From positions 25,001 to 89,000 of the forward strand of contig WBZZ01006336.1 in assembly GCA_019918135.1 (NCBI GenBank): a stretch of DNA of 64,000 nucleotides, read 5' to 3'. Position 1 is the stretch's first letter. Each line of letters begins with the position of its first letter. The stretch comes from Paulinella micropora. Lineage: Eukaryota > Cercozoa > Imbricatea > Euglyphida > Paulinellidae. Positions 47,174 through 57,064 of this stretch are shown piece after piece. The notes under the pieces are model-generated. The model saw nothing but the letters and a program-made list of their open reading frames with translations, searched no databases and had not been told where the DNA came from. Both the position numbers and the translations under genes were made by a program.

Positions 47174-48253
47174 ATGTCCGAAGTAAAGGCGGCCGAGGCT
47201 AAGGAGCAGGTGACCACCGCTGTGCCGAGCCCGAGCAAGAAAAGAAAGTTGGGATCGGAAGAGCCTGCCACTCCTCTACTTTTGCAACAGGATGACACCA
47301 ACTACACCCTCTTCCCACTCAAGTTTCCTGCAGCGTACGAATTCTTCAAAAAACATCAGTCGACCCAGTGGTCTTCGGAAGAGGTGGATATGACAGAGGA
47401 CGCACTACATTACAAAACAAAGCTGACGGATGACGAACGGGTCTATATCGACACGATTCTGGCCTTTTTTGCGGCGAGTGACTGCATTGTGATTGAGAAT
47501 TTGGCGCTGCGGTTTCTACAAGACATTCAGGTGCCGGAAATCAGAGCGTTTTATTGCACGCAGTTTTACATGGAGACGATCCACAGCGAAACGTATAGTT
47601 TGCTGATTCAGACTTTAGTTCCGAACAAGGAGAGGCGCCTGCAACTGTTCCGTGCGATTGAAAGTATGGATGCAATTAAAGCAAAGGCGGGCTGGGCTTT
47701 GAAGTGGATTCGCAGCGACGCAGCCTTTGCACAGCGCCTTGTGGCGTTTGCGTTCGTGGAGGGTTTGTTTTTCTCGGCGAGCTTCGCGGGGGTTTTCTAC
47801 TTCAAGAAGCGGAATCTGCTGCCCGGGCTGTCGACGTCGAATCTGTGGATCAGCCGGGACGAGGGATTGCACTGCGACTTTGCGTGCTTGCTGTACAACA
47901 AGTTTCTGGAGCCCGAGCAGCGCTTGTCGGAGAAGGTTGTGCACGAGATGGCCTTGGACGCGGTGGAGGTGGAGGAAGCGTTCGTCCGCGCAAGCCTGCC
48001 GACGGAGCTGATCGGCATGAACGCTGAGCTCATGTGTTCGTACGTGAAGCTGTGCGCGGACAGGCTGTTGGTGGCGCTCGGGTACAAGAAGATCTGGAAC
48101 GCCAAGAACCCTTTCCCCTGGATGGAGATGATCTCGATGCAGACGTCGGCCAACTTCTTTGAGCGGCGCGAGACCTCGTACCAGAAGCCCGGGATCATGG
48201 CGGCGCTGAACGGCGTGTCAAACCACAAGTTCGACACCGGTGTGGATTTCTAG
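47174..48253 (+). CDS. RNR2: Ribonucleotide reductase small subunit (class Ia)
   Basis: The 359-residue protein matches the eukaryotic/viral R2 subunit throughout. Iron-ligand regions are visible: ASDCIVIENLAL, YMETIHSETYSLLI (Glu, His and the radical Tyr), FVEGLFFSASFAGVFY and RDEGLHCDFACLLY. The C-terminus, KFDTGVDF, keeps the acidic-aromatic ending that docks on the large subunit. The first about 35 residues are a variable extension with KKRKLG, a possible nuclear-localisation-like patch. I chose the ATG at 47174 because the upstream frame is G-run DNA. It supplies deoxynucleotides for replication. A shared 3' element follows. Confidence 0.97.
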   Translation: MSEVKAAEAKEQVTTAVPSPSKKRKLGSEEPATPLLLQQDDTNYTLFPLKFPAAYEFFKKHQSTQWSSEEVDMTEDALHYKTKLTDDERVYIDTILAFFAASDCIVIENLALRFLQDIQVPEIRAFYCTQFYMETIHSETYSLLIQTLVPNKERRLQLFRAIESMDAIKAKAGWALKWIRSDAAFAQRLVAFAFVEGLFFSASFAGVFYFKKRNLLPGLSTSNLWISRDEGLHCDFACLLYNKFLEPEQRLSEKVVHEMALDAVEVEEAFVRASLPTELIGMNAELMCSYVKLCADRLLVALGYKKIWNAKNPFPWMEMISMQTSANFFERRETSYQKPGIMAALNGVSNHKFDTGVDF

Positions 48254-48350
48254 TCCCCCCCTCCCCCCCCTGGAGTTCACTGACTCGGCAAGATGCACTG
48301 CCGGTTTGAACCCCACAATTCTTTTTAAAAGGAAGTTTGCTCTTGAAGTT

Positions 48351-48412
48351 TTCAGTGCCAGGTACAAGACTTTTTGTCAAACCTTTAATTAAAAAACCCT
48401 TTTTTTTGTACT
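48351..48412 (+). terminator. Shared 3' element after RNR2
   Basis: CAGTGCCAGGTACAAGAC, TTTTTGTCAA and TTTAATTAAAAAACCC resemble the elements after the F-box gene and at 33546. It is about 100 bases after the RNR2 stop. Confidence 0.5.
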
Positions 48413-48545
48413 TTATTTTGCGCGCACAAGCGGCCCACTCTCGGAAACAAAAACAAAGGCATTTGAACAAGCTCCTGTTATTAGCGCTACAGTCACTCTC
48501 AGCCGAACCTTCCCCTCCCCTCCTCCCTGCGATTCAGCTCAGACA

Positions 48546-49157
48546 TCAAAACACTGAAGCATCGCCAGCAACGTCCTCATAAAAATAGCATTCAATTAGT
48601 TGCAAGTGTGTCAGTGACTTGAACTGCTGTAATTCCGAGATTGTCACGTCTGATATGGTGTAACGTTTAAGCTGTAGCTTTTGTATACCCTGGCAGGCCG
48701 TTACCCCCCGACCGGGGGGCTGCGATAGCCGGTTCCGCTTGCCAGCTGCAGGGTGCGCAGAGCGCGGAATCCTTGTAGTACACTGAGGTCGTCGAGCTAA
48801 TCACAGCCTTCGATTACCAATCGTTCCAGCGTGGGACAGCGCTGTAAATGAGCCAGGCAGTTGACAGTGATTAGGCCGCATTGCTGAAGTGTCAGGCTCT
48901 CCAAATCTGTCAGGTTCTGCAACACTCGCAGGCTGTCGTCAGTCACCTCGTTCAGACACTTCCCTGTGTAGCTTTCCGGGCTGTAGGGAGCACCAAGCGA
49001 AACCTGTCGCAAGGGCTCAGCGCCCAAATGTCTCTGGGCAGGTTCAACAACCACGAAGACTGAGCGACCGGCTCAGTTTCTGCGCGTTGCATTTTTGCTG
49101 AGTTATTATCACAGCGGCAGACCTGCTCTGTGCCACCGGTTCTTCGTTTGCGCTCCA
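48546..49157 (-). pseudogene. F-box/LRR protein remnant
   Basis: The frame from the ATG at 49157 (MERKRRTGGTEQVC) includes SSWLLNLPRDIWAL, an F-box-like start. A shift leads to LRRs (LESLTLQQCGLITVNCLAHL, LERLVIEGCD). A TAG at about 48797 interrupts these; the frame goes on with LDDLSVLQGFRALRTLQLA, and another frame holds ISELQQFKSLTHLQLIECYF before TGA at 48546. Several lesions show a decayed relative of the LRR gene at 30085-31134. Confidence 0.6.
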
Positions 49158-49831
49158 TTATTGTGCTCTTTGTCTTACAATATGCAAGAGAAAAAAGAAA
49201 CACATTTTTGTCGCGCGAGGTCCGACTTTTTTCCCCAAAGCCGCCATTGCGCACCAAATTTGCGCGGCTTTGAAGCAAAAGGGGGGGGGGGGGGGGCGCC
49301 GGGCACGCCGGATGAAGGAAACGTAGGTGATGTTTGGATTGCCTGCGACTCGCGCTGTAACTCGCTCGACAATGCGCAGCTAGCGCGGGCCGGTTTGAAG
49401 CCCCACGAGATTGAAAAAGGAAGTTTGCTCTTGAATTTTTCTTTTAATTAATACAAAGAATAAACGAAAGTTCTTGTGCATTTTGTAGCCTTTTTGGCTG
49501 GCGGGCCCTGCACTGCGCGCAAGTCGGCCCAAAAAAAGAACCTACTGTGTTTTCATTTTTTTTTGTGCTTTGGGATGGCTTGAGCGCAGCTAAGATTTCG
49601 GACACAGCATTTCTCTACCAACGCAGGAGGGCAACGAGGCGGAAAAAAGAGGGAAGCGAGGGGCACGGGGGATAAGGGGGAAGCCTTTCCCTCCCACCCT
49701 TCTCTCCCCCCCCCCCCAACTTGTGCTTTTTCTTCTTCTTTTTTTAAAAGATAAATAGTGAAAGGGAAAAAAGAACGAGACGCTCACGCAGCTTTTGGTT
49801 TTCTGGTTTTTAGAACAAAGGGCACCAAAAA
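49158..49831. other. Intergenic region
   Basis: It holds a G run with GGCGCC at 49281-49300 upstream of the F-box/LRR remnant. Near 49690-49720 lies a C-rich half-palindrome before the Sel1 gene. AATAAA-like T/A-rich DNA is present around 49440-49465. No gene is seen. Confidence 0.5.
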
Positions 49832-50876
49832 ATGAAGCCTGCCACGAAAGGGGTGCCGCAGGCTTCCGCGGAAGCTGGCCGGGCGCCGGCGGGGTGTGAG
49901 CTACCCAGCAGCCGCGCAGGCCTCCCGAGGGGGGCTCGGGAAGGGCGCCAAGGCTGAGGAGATCGGCGAGTACAGCCGCCGGGCCGAGCAAGGGGACGCC
50001 GAGGCACAGCGCAAGCTAGGGCAGCTGTTCTACAGCGGCACGTACGTTGTGCGGAACGAAAAGAAAGCGGTGCACTGGTTTGGACAAGCGGCGTTGCAAG
50101 GAGATGCGGGTGCACAGTGCTTGCTGGGTCTGTGCCACCAGCTGGGTACCGGCACGCGCATAGACAAAGCGGAGGCTGCACGGCTTTACCTGCAGGCGGC
50201 GCAGCAAGGGGACGGTGAGGCGCAATGGCGGCTGGCCGCCTGCTACTTGCAAGGAACAGGCGTGGCCAAGGATGAAGCCTTGGCCGCGGAGTGGTACAGC
50301 AAGGCCGCTCAACAAGGGCACCAAGACTCCAAGCAGAAGCTAGCTAGCTATTACTACCGGAAAGGCTGGGGCTTCGAGTTTGAGGAGGGCAGGATGCAGG
50401 ACCTGGCACAAGCCCTGGAGTGCTACACTCGAGCGGCGGAGAACGGCAGCACCGAAGCCATGTTACGGCTGGGCGACTGCTACGCGCGGGGTGCCGCGGG
50501 ATTTCCCAAGGACGGACAGAAAGCGGCGGAGTGGTATGGGCGGGCCGCCGCCAACGGGCACGCAGATTCGCAGTACAGGCTCGGCTGGTACTCCGAGTTC
50601 CAGGAAGGTATCCCCGTCGACCTCAAGCAGGCTATGTACTGGTACAGTCTGGCCGCCGAGCAGGGCCACGCAGGCGCCGCCTACGCCCTGGGCCTGTGCT
50701 ACGAAAGCGGCAAGGGTCTGTGCACCAAGGATCAGGCCAAGGCTCTGCAGCTATACACACAGGCCGCCAGCAAGGGTCATGCAAGAGCCAAAGAAAGAGT
50801 CGGCGCCAGTGAGCGCACTTTACTAGCCAACGGGCATCACACAGAGAGGTCACTACCGACCTCCGCGTCCGCCTAA
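49832..50876 (+). CDS. Sel1-like repeat protein
   Basis: The open frame from 49896 encodes about seven Sel1 repeats of 36-40 residues, for example AEAQRKLGQLFYSGTYV, EAQWRLAACYLQGTGV and GAAYALGLCYESGKGL. The best ATG is at 49832 in a neighbouring frame, so a one-base indel in a G-rich stretch near 49925-49940 may separate start and body; otherwise a GTG at 49896 would be used. Sel1 repeats make an alpha-solenoid for protein binding. They are common in giant viruses of amoebae. Confidence 0.85.
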
Positions 50877-50939
50877 AAGACGACGAGAAGGGGAAAGGGG
50901 AGGGGAGAAAGAGTGAGAAGGAAGGCGGAAAGGGATGAG

Positions 50940-51050
50940 AGAGAGAGAGAGGGAGGGAGAGACTAGAGCAAGCCCTTTCCCCTTCCCCCTGCGCACCCCA
51001 CCCACGTCCGAACGAACGGGGCTAGTGTATAGACATACAAAGAAGAGATA

Positions 51051-51075
<25 letters not shown>
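50940..51075 (+). repeat. GA-rich repeats
   Basis: AG/GA runs at about 50937-50970 and 51049-51080 precede the next gene. Confidence 0.8.
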
Positions 51076-51081
<6 letters not shown>

Positions 51082-51092
51082 AAGAGAAAGAA

Positions 51093-52869
51093 ATGAATTG
51101 CTTCTTACCTGAGGAACTGCAGGTGCTGGTTGTAGCTGGTCTGCAGCAACAGCAACAGCGGGAGCTAACAGAAGATCCCGAGTTTACGGGCATTGTGGAG
51201 GAGGTGGAGAGACAGGCACAGATTAAAGAGGCTCTTTGGTCTCACTGGAAGAAGCACAGGAATCTGCTGCTGGACCCAGACAAGGGTGCCATCGAAGATT
51301 ACCTACAGAAGCTGGAACAGTTAGTTAAGGACTATCAGCTGGATATGATGCCAACCGATCTTCATCTCAGCTTCCAGGGCGAGGTGAGCGACACACGGTC
51401 TTGGCTAGTGACTGAGTGGTTGCAGGGCATCGGACGCATTCCATTCCTTCTTTCTAGCTTGCAGGATGTTACCATCGAGACGGCCGGGCCCATACACTTA
51501 TCTATCCCGCTGAGCCTGCTGGCGGGTCTCGGTCCTAACATCAGCAAGCTACGCCTGCGCTGGGTAAAGGTCGTGAACGACAGCGGCAAGGCAGAAGCGT
51601 CACTTCCCTGTTTGGGGGCCGGCAGGTAGACCTGAACTGGAAGCAGGTTCGTGCATCTTTTGACCTTGGAAAACGGAACGAGCCGGTTCGCGGCAGGGTG
51701 GATTTTACAGACGTAAGCCTGTCCGGACGGTCTGTTTACGTCGGCGACCCTGCTAACCCCCCGGCCCTGTCCTTGCAGAATGTGGAAGCGCACTGCTTGG
51801 AGGCAGGCTCCGGAGTGTACAGCCTGCAGGCTGAGCGCAGCCGCTTGTGCCGGATCCGAGCCCGGCTCCTGCCCGGGCGGGATGACCTGGGAGTAGCCAA
51901 GCGAGGGTGTGAAGTGTCGGAGTGCGAGACATTAAAGAACCTAACCCTGGAGGGAGAGAGGGGAAGCAGGAAAGCGCGGAGGGCAGCCCCCCCGCGGGGG
52001 CAAGCCTGGTTGTTCGAACCTGCAACCGGCTACAGAGCCTACAGGTAGCAACACCTTTTGACAAGCTGGTGGTGCAAGATTGCCCCCTGCTATCCCGCGT
52101 CGGCTTTGAGCTAAAGGACCCAGGCTGGGGTCGGAGAAGCTTCGTCGACTTGAACCGCTGCCGCGAGCTCCGGCAACTAGTCTTGCCAGCCACGCTGCGT
52201 GGCAGGGTGCAAGTCGGAGACAGCGCCGCCCTTACGGAGGTGACGTGGCAGCCGGCGGGTAGACATGACGAAGGGCAGCCCTACGTGCTAAAGCTGAGCG
52301 CCTGCGGCCAACTCCAGACAGTCAAGGGGCCCTTTGAGGGGGGTCACGCGCCGGCCTTCCTGTTTTTAAAGAAGCAGCAGTGCAAGGGCCTGCACATCGA
52401 GGGTTTCTCGCGGCTTGTGGTCAAGGACGATCCGGGCGTCGAGCACTCTGTCTTGGAGCAAGAGCAGCACGAGCGCAGAGAGCTGGCAGCTGCTTTTTAC
52501 CGTCAGATGCCTGCACGGACCGACGCGTTGCGGGGCCCCGAGCTCTACGAGGAGAATGATGGAGTTGTTGACAGTAATGCTGCCTCGGATCTTGTGCTAG
52601 CCGACAGGGCCTGTGGCGAGCTCTGCAACCTGCTCTCTGGCGCACGCCCCCCGACCAGACGCCCGCTGGGGGGAATCGTGCAGGACCTCTTGCACAGAGC
52701 CTGCCGTTCTGCAGGCTTTGGCCCTGGTAGCAAGACCGCTGCAGAGGCTGCTAGTGTTAACTCTCAGGGCCTCGAGCTGGAGGCCCTGAGGCTGGTGGCG
52801 GGTGTGTGCCGCCGACTGGCCCCAAGACAGCAGCCAACGCAAGAGACGCCGCCACTTCACTTGCTCTAG
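51093..52869 (+). pseudogene. LRR-like or beta-solenoid protein, frameshifted
   Basis: Three successive frames look coding. The first (51093-51629) starts MNCFLPEELQVLVVAGLQ, with an F-box-like start and helical DYLQKLEQLVKDYQ. The second, from about 51620, has VDFTDVSLSGRSVYVGD. The third, from about 51985, has LQSLQVATPFDKLVVQDCPLL and ELRQLVLPATLRGRVQVGDSA and ends at 52869. Repeated short strands ending in Cys or Asp resemble degenerate LRRs. Two indels in G/C runs would join them. A substrate-adaptor protein is possible. Confidence 0.5.
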
Positions 52870-53061
52870 CAACTTGTCCAAAACGGCCCCGCTGCACTGT
52901 ACTCGCTTCTGGCCGCGCATTGCGAGTCTGGCCATGCTTTACTGCATGCTTTCCAAGCCCCAGACCTCGACACGCAGCTGGGACCGCTCTGCTGCCTAGC
53001 GGGGCTATGGGCCTCGACTCTGCTCTCTGCTTTCTTCTGACGAAGAGGCGGAGGCACTCAC

Positions 53062-53448
53062 GTGGACCGTCACTCACGTCATGCTGGCCATCGACCCCAG
53101 TGCCATAGTAAGGCGGGCCAACGAACGACTCTGAAGTTGCAGTGGCTGAGCGGGCTTGGCCAGACTTGGTTGTCTGCGGCGGCGAAGCAGGAGGAGAAGA
53201 CAGCTCTCCCCCCACCCAGCCCACCTAGGCGGCTCGAGCACTTTGACGCCCAGCTAATGGCAGAGCTCTCTCGCTCGGTCATAGCCAGCCTAGCCGGTCT
53301 AGCCAAGAGCCCAGCCCGACAGCCACGGGCTCGCGACGTGGCAGCTCCTCGCGCACCACCCCCGCACCAGCCGCGGGGGCGTGGACGCTTCCCTCGAGCA
53401 CAGTCTGCTGGAGGCTCTGCCACGAGCGGGCGGAGGTTAGATTTCTAA
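53062..53448 (+). other. Open frame, possibly the end of the preceding gene
   Basis: The 128-codon frame has a helical segment (HFDAQLMAELSRSVIASLAGLAKS) followed by a Pro/Arg-rich tail. The first third looks like out-of-frame sequence. It may be a further C-terminal part of 51093-52869 after another indel. Confidence 0.3.
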
Positions 53449-53466
53449 CACCATGCAAGACCAAAC

Positions 53467-53580
53467 ATAACAAAAGCGAGGGGGAGGGGGGGGGGAGAGA
53501 AGGGCACGCAAGAATAGAAAAGGCGGGGGGATAGGGAAGGGGGGGGGGGGGGGGGGCGCCCCGCCCCCCCCCCCCCCTTC
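53467..53580. promoter_or_regulatory. G-run/GGCGCC palindrome
   Basis: Purine-rich DNA leads into a G run of about 20 bases, GGCGCCCCG and a C run (core 53539-53578). The next gene starts at 53743. Confidence 0.5.
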
Positions 53581-53742
53581 CATTCGTAGGTGTATCTGTT
53601 TGCTTTTTTTTTTTCCTTTTTTTTTACACGCAGCTCTGGCAAGAGCAAGGCTGCCCGACTGACTGACTGGTTTGCTTCATTTTCTCAAAAGCAACAAAAA
53701 AGAAAAAGAAGGAAAAAAAAACAAACAAACAAAACAAAAAGA

Positions 53743-54703
53743 ATGAGGAGCAGAAAGAGGGACATGCCCGAGAGCAAAGAATCATCATGGTTCAAGCGCG
53801 AGCTTGTAGCTAGCTTTTTGCGCGAACAACGACACAGCCTAGGGGACCCCGTGACCTTCGAGCTTGTGCGCAAACGCACCGGTTCAGAGGCCAATTGTTT
53901 TTACGTCCGGTACGGCTGCAACCGAGAGGGCTCTCGGCGCCACAACTGCGCGGCCTACGACGGATTTACACACGAAAGAAACAACGCTCTGGTTACGGCC
54001 TGCACGGAATCCTGGGTGGTGTCTGTGCTCTGAATAGCGCCGAGCTGCAACAAAAGGGCAGGTGATATTTCGGGTGCAGGCCCAGGACGCTATCACTGAC
54101 TCCAAGGGGGAGCACAAGCGCCCGCTTGCGACGGAGCAGCTGTCCCTAATCCCCATCGCACCGCCCCTACCGCCCCGGCCCGCCGCGCCGGGCCGGGTCA
54201 GCGAATTGTGGGCACTAGGCGAGGAGGAGCTCTGTTTGATGCGGGGCAAGCTGCACCTGGAGCGCGCGCTGGCAGACATGCGGAAGAAGCGCTACAACAC
54301 AAGCGACGTCGACTGCGCCCCCGTGTACCTGGGCTTCATCGAGGCGCTCGCCAATCTGCCACACAAGGTAAGCACAGCGCAGGTGCGCGATCTGGTGCTC
54401 CAGAACAGCAAACACCACTTGCTCCAAAACTACTTTTACCAGGACGGTACACAGAGGCTGGCCTACCACATAGATCACATTGTGCCACGCCGGCTGGGAG
54501 GTTTTGATCATCCACGCAACTACGCCATTATGCCAGCAATTTTCAACCAAAAGTTTGGCTCTTGGTTTCTACCTGCCAAGACTCACTATCTTAGACGCGC
54601 CGCCACGCGGCAAACATTTCTCTTTACCGATTACATTCGCAAGAAAACACTAGCGACGCTAGCGCTGGACGACCTGCCTAAGCTAAACCTGCAATCTCAT
54701 TAA
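53743..54703 (+). pseudogene. Short zinc-domain/HNH nuclease paralogue, disrupted
   Basis: The first frame (to 54033) has FLREQRHSLGD and CAAYDGFTHERNNALVTACTE, matching the zinc domain of the genes at 57065 and 61229. A TGA and a shift near 54033-54065 interrupt the second half of that domain. From 54062 another frame encodes KLHLERALADMR and the HNH core HIDHIVPRRLGGFDHPRNYA. The central about 250 residues present in 57065-59017 are missing. This is either a degraded copy or a compact variant. The ATG at 53764 is an alternative start. Confidence 0.78.
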
Positions 54704-54727
54704 ATTTTCTGTTTTTCTTTTTGTTTA

Positions 54728-56020
54728 CTAAGAATTTGTGGGTGCTGGCCGAGGGAACCACCCCGTGACGCGTTCCAAGCGTTTTTCAACTAGGCTGTAC
54801 AAAAGCTCCCTGCCCTGGCCGGGGCCCAGTGCCCAGTCCACCACGTGCAGCAAAGTCTCCAAATGCTCGGAACGGTAGTTTACAGCCGCCCGCTCCGCAC
54901 CAAGCAGCACGCACAGGCGCCAGGCCAAGTAGCCCGCAAAGTCCTCTGGGCACAGGGCTTTGTACGCGTCCGTAGTACAAACAAAACAAGAGGCGCCCCG
55001 CTGCCCCCCCCTAGGTGGATAGTGAAACCACAGCTGCCTCTCCGTATGCGTCGCTATCCATGGGTTTTCTTGCAGCCTGCCTAGCAGGTCTGCCAAGTCC
55101 CTGGGCCTCTGGGGCAAACCGCGTGCCAGACGCGCAGTAGCCTCGTCCCACAGATCCCCCCAGAACCCCGGCAGCTGTAGCATGGCGTACAGGCTCCAGT
55201 AGCGCAAGTTCTCTGGGTTCTCTTTCAGAAAGAGGCGGCGGGCGCCGCTCCAGCCGGCCTGCAGACGCTCCTGGCGCCAGCCCGGAAGGTACTTCAGCGC
55301 CCGCAGCATCGGGTCTGGGAAGACCGTGGCCACGTACACCGCCATTGCGTCCTCGTAGCCTGGCGGCAGCGCCCCGCGCGCTACCCCCCAGGCCGGCCGG
55401 TGCATCGTCGCCTTGTCCAGATCCGTCAGCACCACGCGTCTCACAGTATCACGGACGCCCGCGCGCCCCCCACCGCGGGCTAGGTTCGCTAGCACGTTAG
55501 CCGCCTTCAGATCCCGAAAGAACCAACCTTGTCTGCCCAGCACGGCCAGATGGGCTAGCAACGGCTCTAGCACCTGGGCACTCATCTCCGCCGCCGCGCT
55601 CGGCAGACCCGCCGCGTCCGCCCCCTTCAACCACGTCGACAGGTCCACGTCCAGTCTTTCCATTAACAAAGCACAGTACTTGCCGTTCTTGCCCATTTCC
55701 CGCTTCGACTCCACCAACAGCTTCAGCGCTGCCGACAGCGGCCCTTGGCAGCTTGGGGCCTTGCGCAATCTGTAGCTTTCTACGCAGGCCGCCTCCAACC
55801 AAAACACGCGCACAAGTCAGGGCGCCACGCCCAGCTCAGAGCCTAATCTGCACCCGAACTGCTGCTCCTTTTGCCAATCATAAGTCAACTTCACCACATG
55901 CTTGTCTTCGCTGGGCGCGCACAGCACGTGGCCGTACGCTCCCCGCCCTACCAGCCGGGCGTTCTGCAGGCTGTCCAGGAAATATCCTGTGAAATTGCTG
56001 TCTAGGCTAATCGCCGTCAT
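54728..56020 (-). pseudogene. Protein kinase, frameshifted
   Basis: The N-terminal frame starts MTAISLDSNFTGYF at 56020 and has the glycine loop (LVGRGAYGHVL) and the VAIK-type Lys (KHVVKLTYD). Near 55815 it shifts into the frame ending at 54728, which has a hinge-like ALLMERLDVDLS, catalytic loop FFRDLKAANVL and LTDLDKA in place of DFG. The 3' half has no further motif I know. One base indel would give a kinase of about 425 residues. The stop is 24 bases from the convergent HNH-gene stop. Confidence 0.78.
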
Positions 56021-56077
56021 TTGAATCCCTCTTTCTTTTTGCTTTTTCTTTCTAAGAATGTGAATTCCGATGATGAG

Positions 56078-56190
56078 GATGGGGGGGGTGCCCCCCCCCC
56101 CCCCCTTCAGCCTCGCGCGACTCCCCCCTCTCTTGCCTAGGCGGGGCACCCCCCCCCCCCCTCTCCCATCATTCACCCCCCCCCCTCCTC
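56078..56190. promoter_or_regulatory. Paired GGTGCC palindromes between divergent genes
   Basis: GGGGGGTGCCCCCC lies at 56081-56105, and GGGGCACCCCC at 56142-56161, with more C runs after. They separate the kinase start (56020, minus) from the small gene at 56253 (plus). A CA repeat follows at 56225-56243. Confidence 0.5.
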
Positions 56191-56252
56191 ATCTGTCACC
56201 CTTCGCGCAGTTGGGCGCCACACAAACACACACACACACACACAAAGAGTTC

Positions 56253-56540
56253 ATGCCAACTCGCGCGGAGCTGCTTCGAGCCAAGTTTCGTTTCCCGGCC
56301 GAGCCTGCCGCCTTCACGCCGACTCGCACGGAGCTGCTTCGGGCTAAGTTTCGCTTCCAGGCCGAGCCTGTTGTACCTTCCTCTAACTGCAACCCACTAA
56401 ACATCGTTTTCTCGTCTGGGGAAGCTCATCTGGAAGAAAGGCGCAAAGTGCACGAATCGTTGGGAACGCTGCAGAAACAGCTTGCTGCCCTCAAAGACAC
56501 TTATCGAGAGTTGAAAAAGCCACGTACAATTAAAAGGTGA
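56253..56540 (+). CDS. Small protein with ELLRAKFRF repeats
   Basis: The 95-residue protein has two copies of a unit of about 20 residues, PTRAELLRAKFRFPAEP and PTRTELLRAKFRFQAEP, then a charged helical C-terminus (LEERRKVHESLGTLQKQL). The repeat DNA is nearly identical, so the duplication is recent. The repeats could be peptide ligands for a host protein. No family is recognised. Confidence 0.55.
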   Translation: MPTRAELLRAKFRFPAEPAAFTPTRTELLRAKFRFQAEPVVPSSNCNPLNIVFSSGEAHLEERRKVHESLGTLQKQLAALKDTYRELKKPRTIKR

Positions 56541-57064
56541 CAACCAATCAATAAATAAATTAAAAATCTTTTTTTGTCCTCCCCGGCCCCTCGTTTTTTT
56601 CGCCCCTGGCCTTCCGCGTTAGCTTTGAGTCTAGCTTGTGCAACAAGCGAGTTTTCACACAGGCGCCGGGCCGTCCCCCCCCCCCCCTCCCCACCCTCTC
56701 TTTCTTTTTGGCACCATAATCTTTTTGACAATGGAGGGAGCAGGAGAGGGAGGGGGGAAGGGAGGGGGGGAGAGGGGCGACAGAGAGAGAAAGAGCCACA
56801 AGGAAAGGGGGGGGATAGTAATTAGAGCCAGGGGGGGAAGGGCGGGGAGAGGGAGAAGGGGAAGCGCTTCTCCCCCTTGTAGCAATTACCCGCCCCCCCC
56901 CCCCCCAGTACCTTCTCTCTCGTCCCCCGACTCATACCATTTCATTTTTGCAAAAGATACAAAGAAGAAGACTCCTGCAGGAACTTCCCTTCTCCTCCTC
57001 ATACCCCCCCCCCCCCTGCCCTAAAAAAGGAAGTGATCACAGAAAAGAGCGGAGGGAGCTAGAC
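56541..57064. other. Intergenic and 5' region of the HNH gene
   Basis: It has purine- and pyrimidine-rich runs, a palindrome GAGAAGGGGAAGCGCTTCTC at about 56851-56871 and a C run at 56892-56906. The segment from about 56939 to the ATG resembles 61129-61228 upstream of the SF3 gene, including GATACAAAGAAGAAG, CTCCTGCAGG and AGAGCGGAGGG. No gene is seen. Confidence 0.6.
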
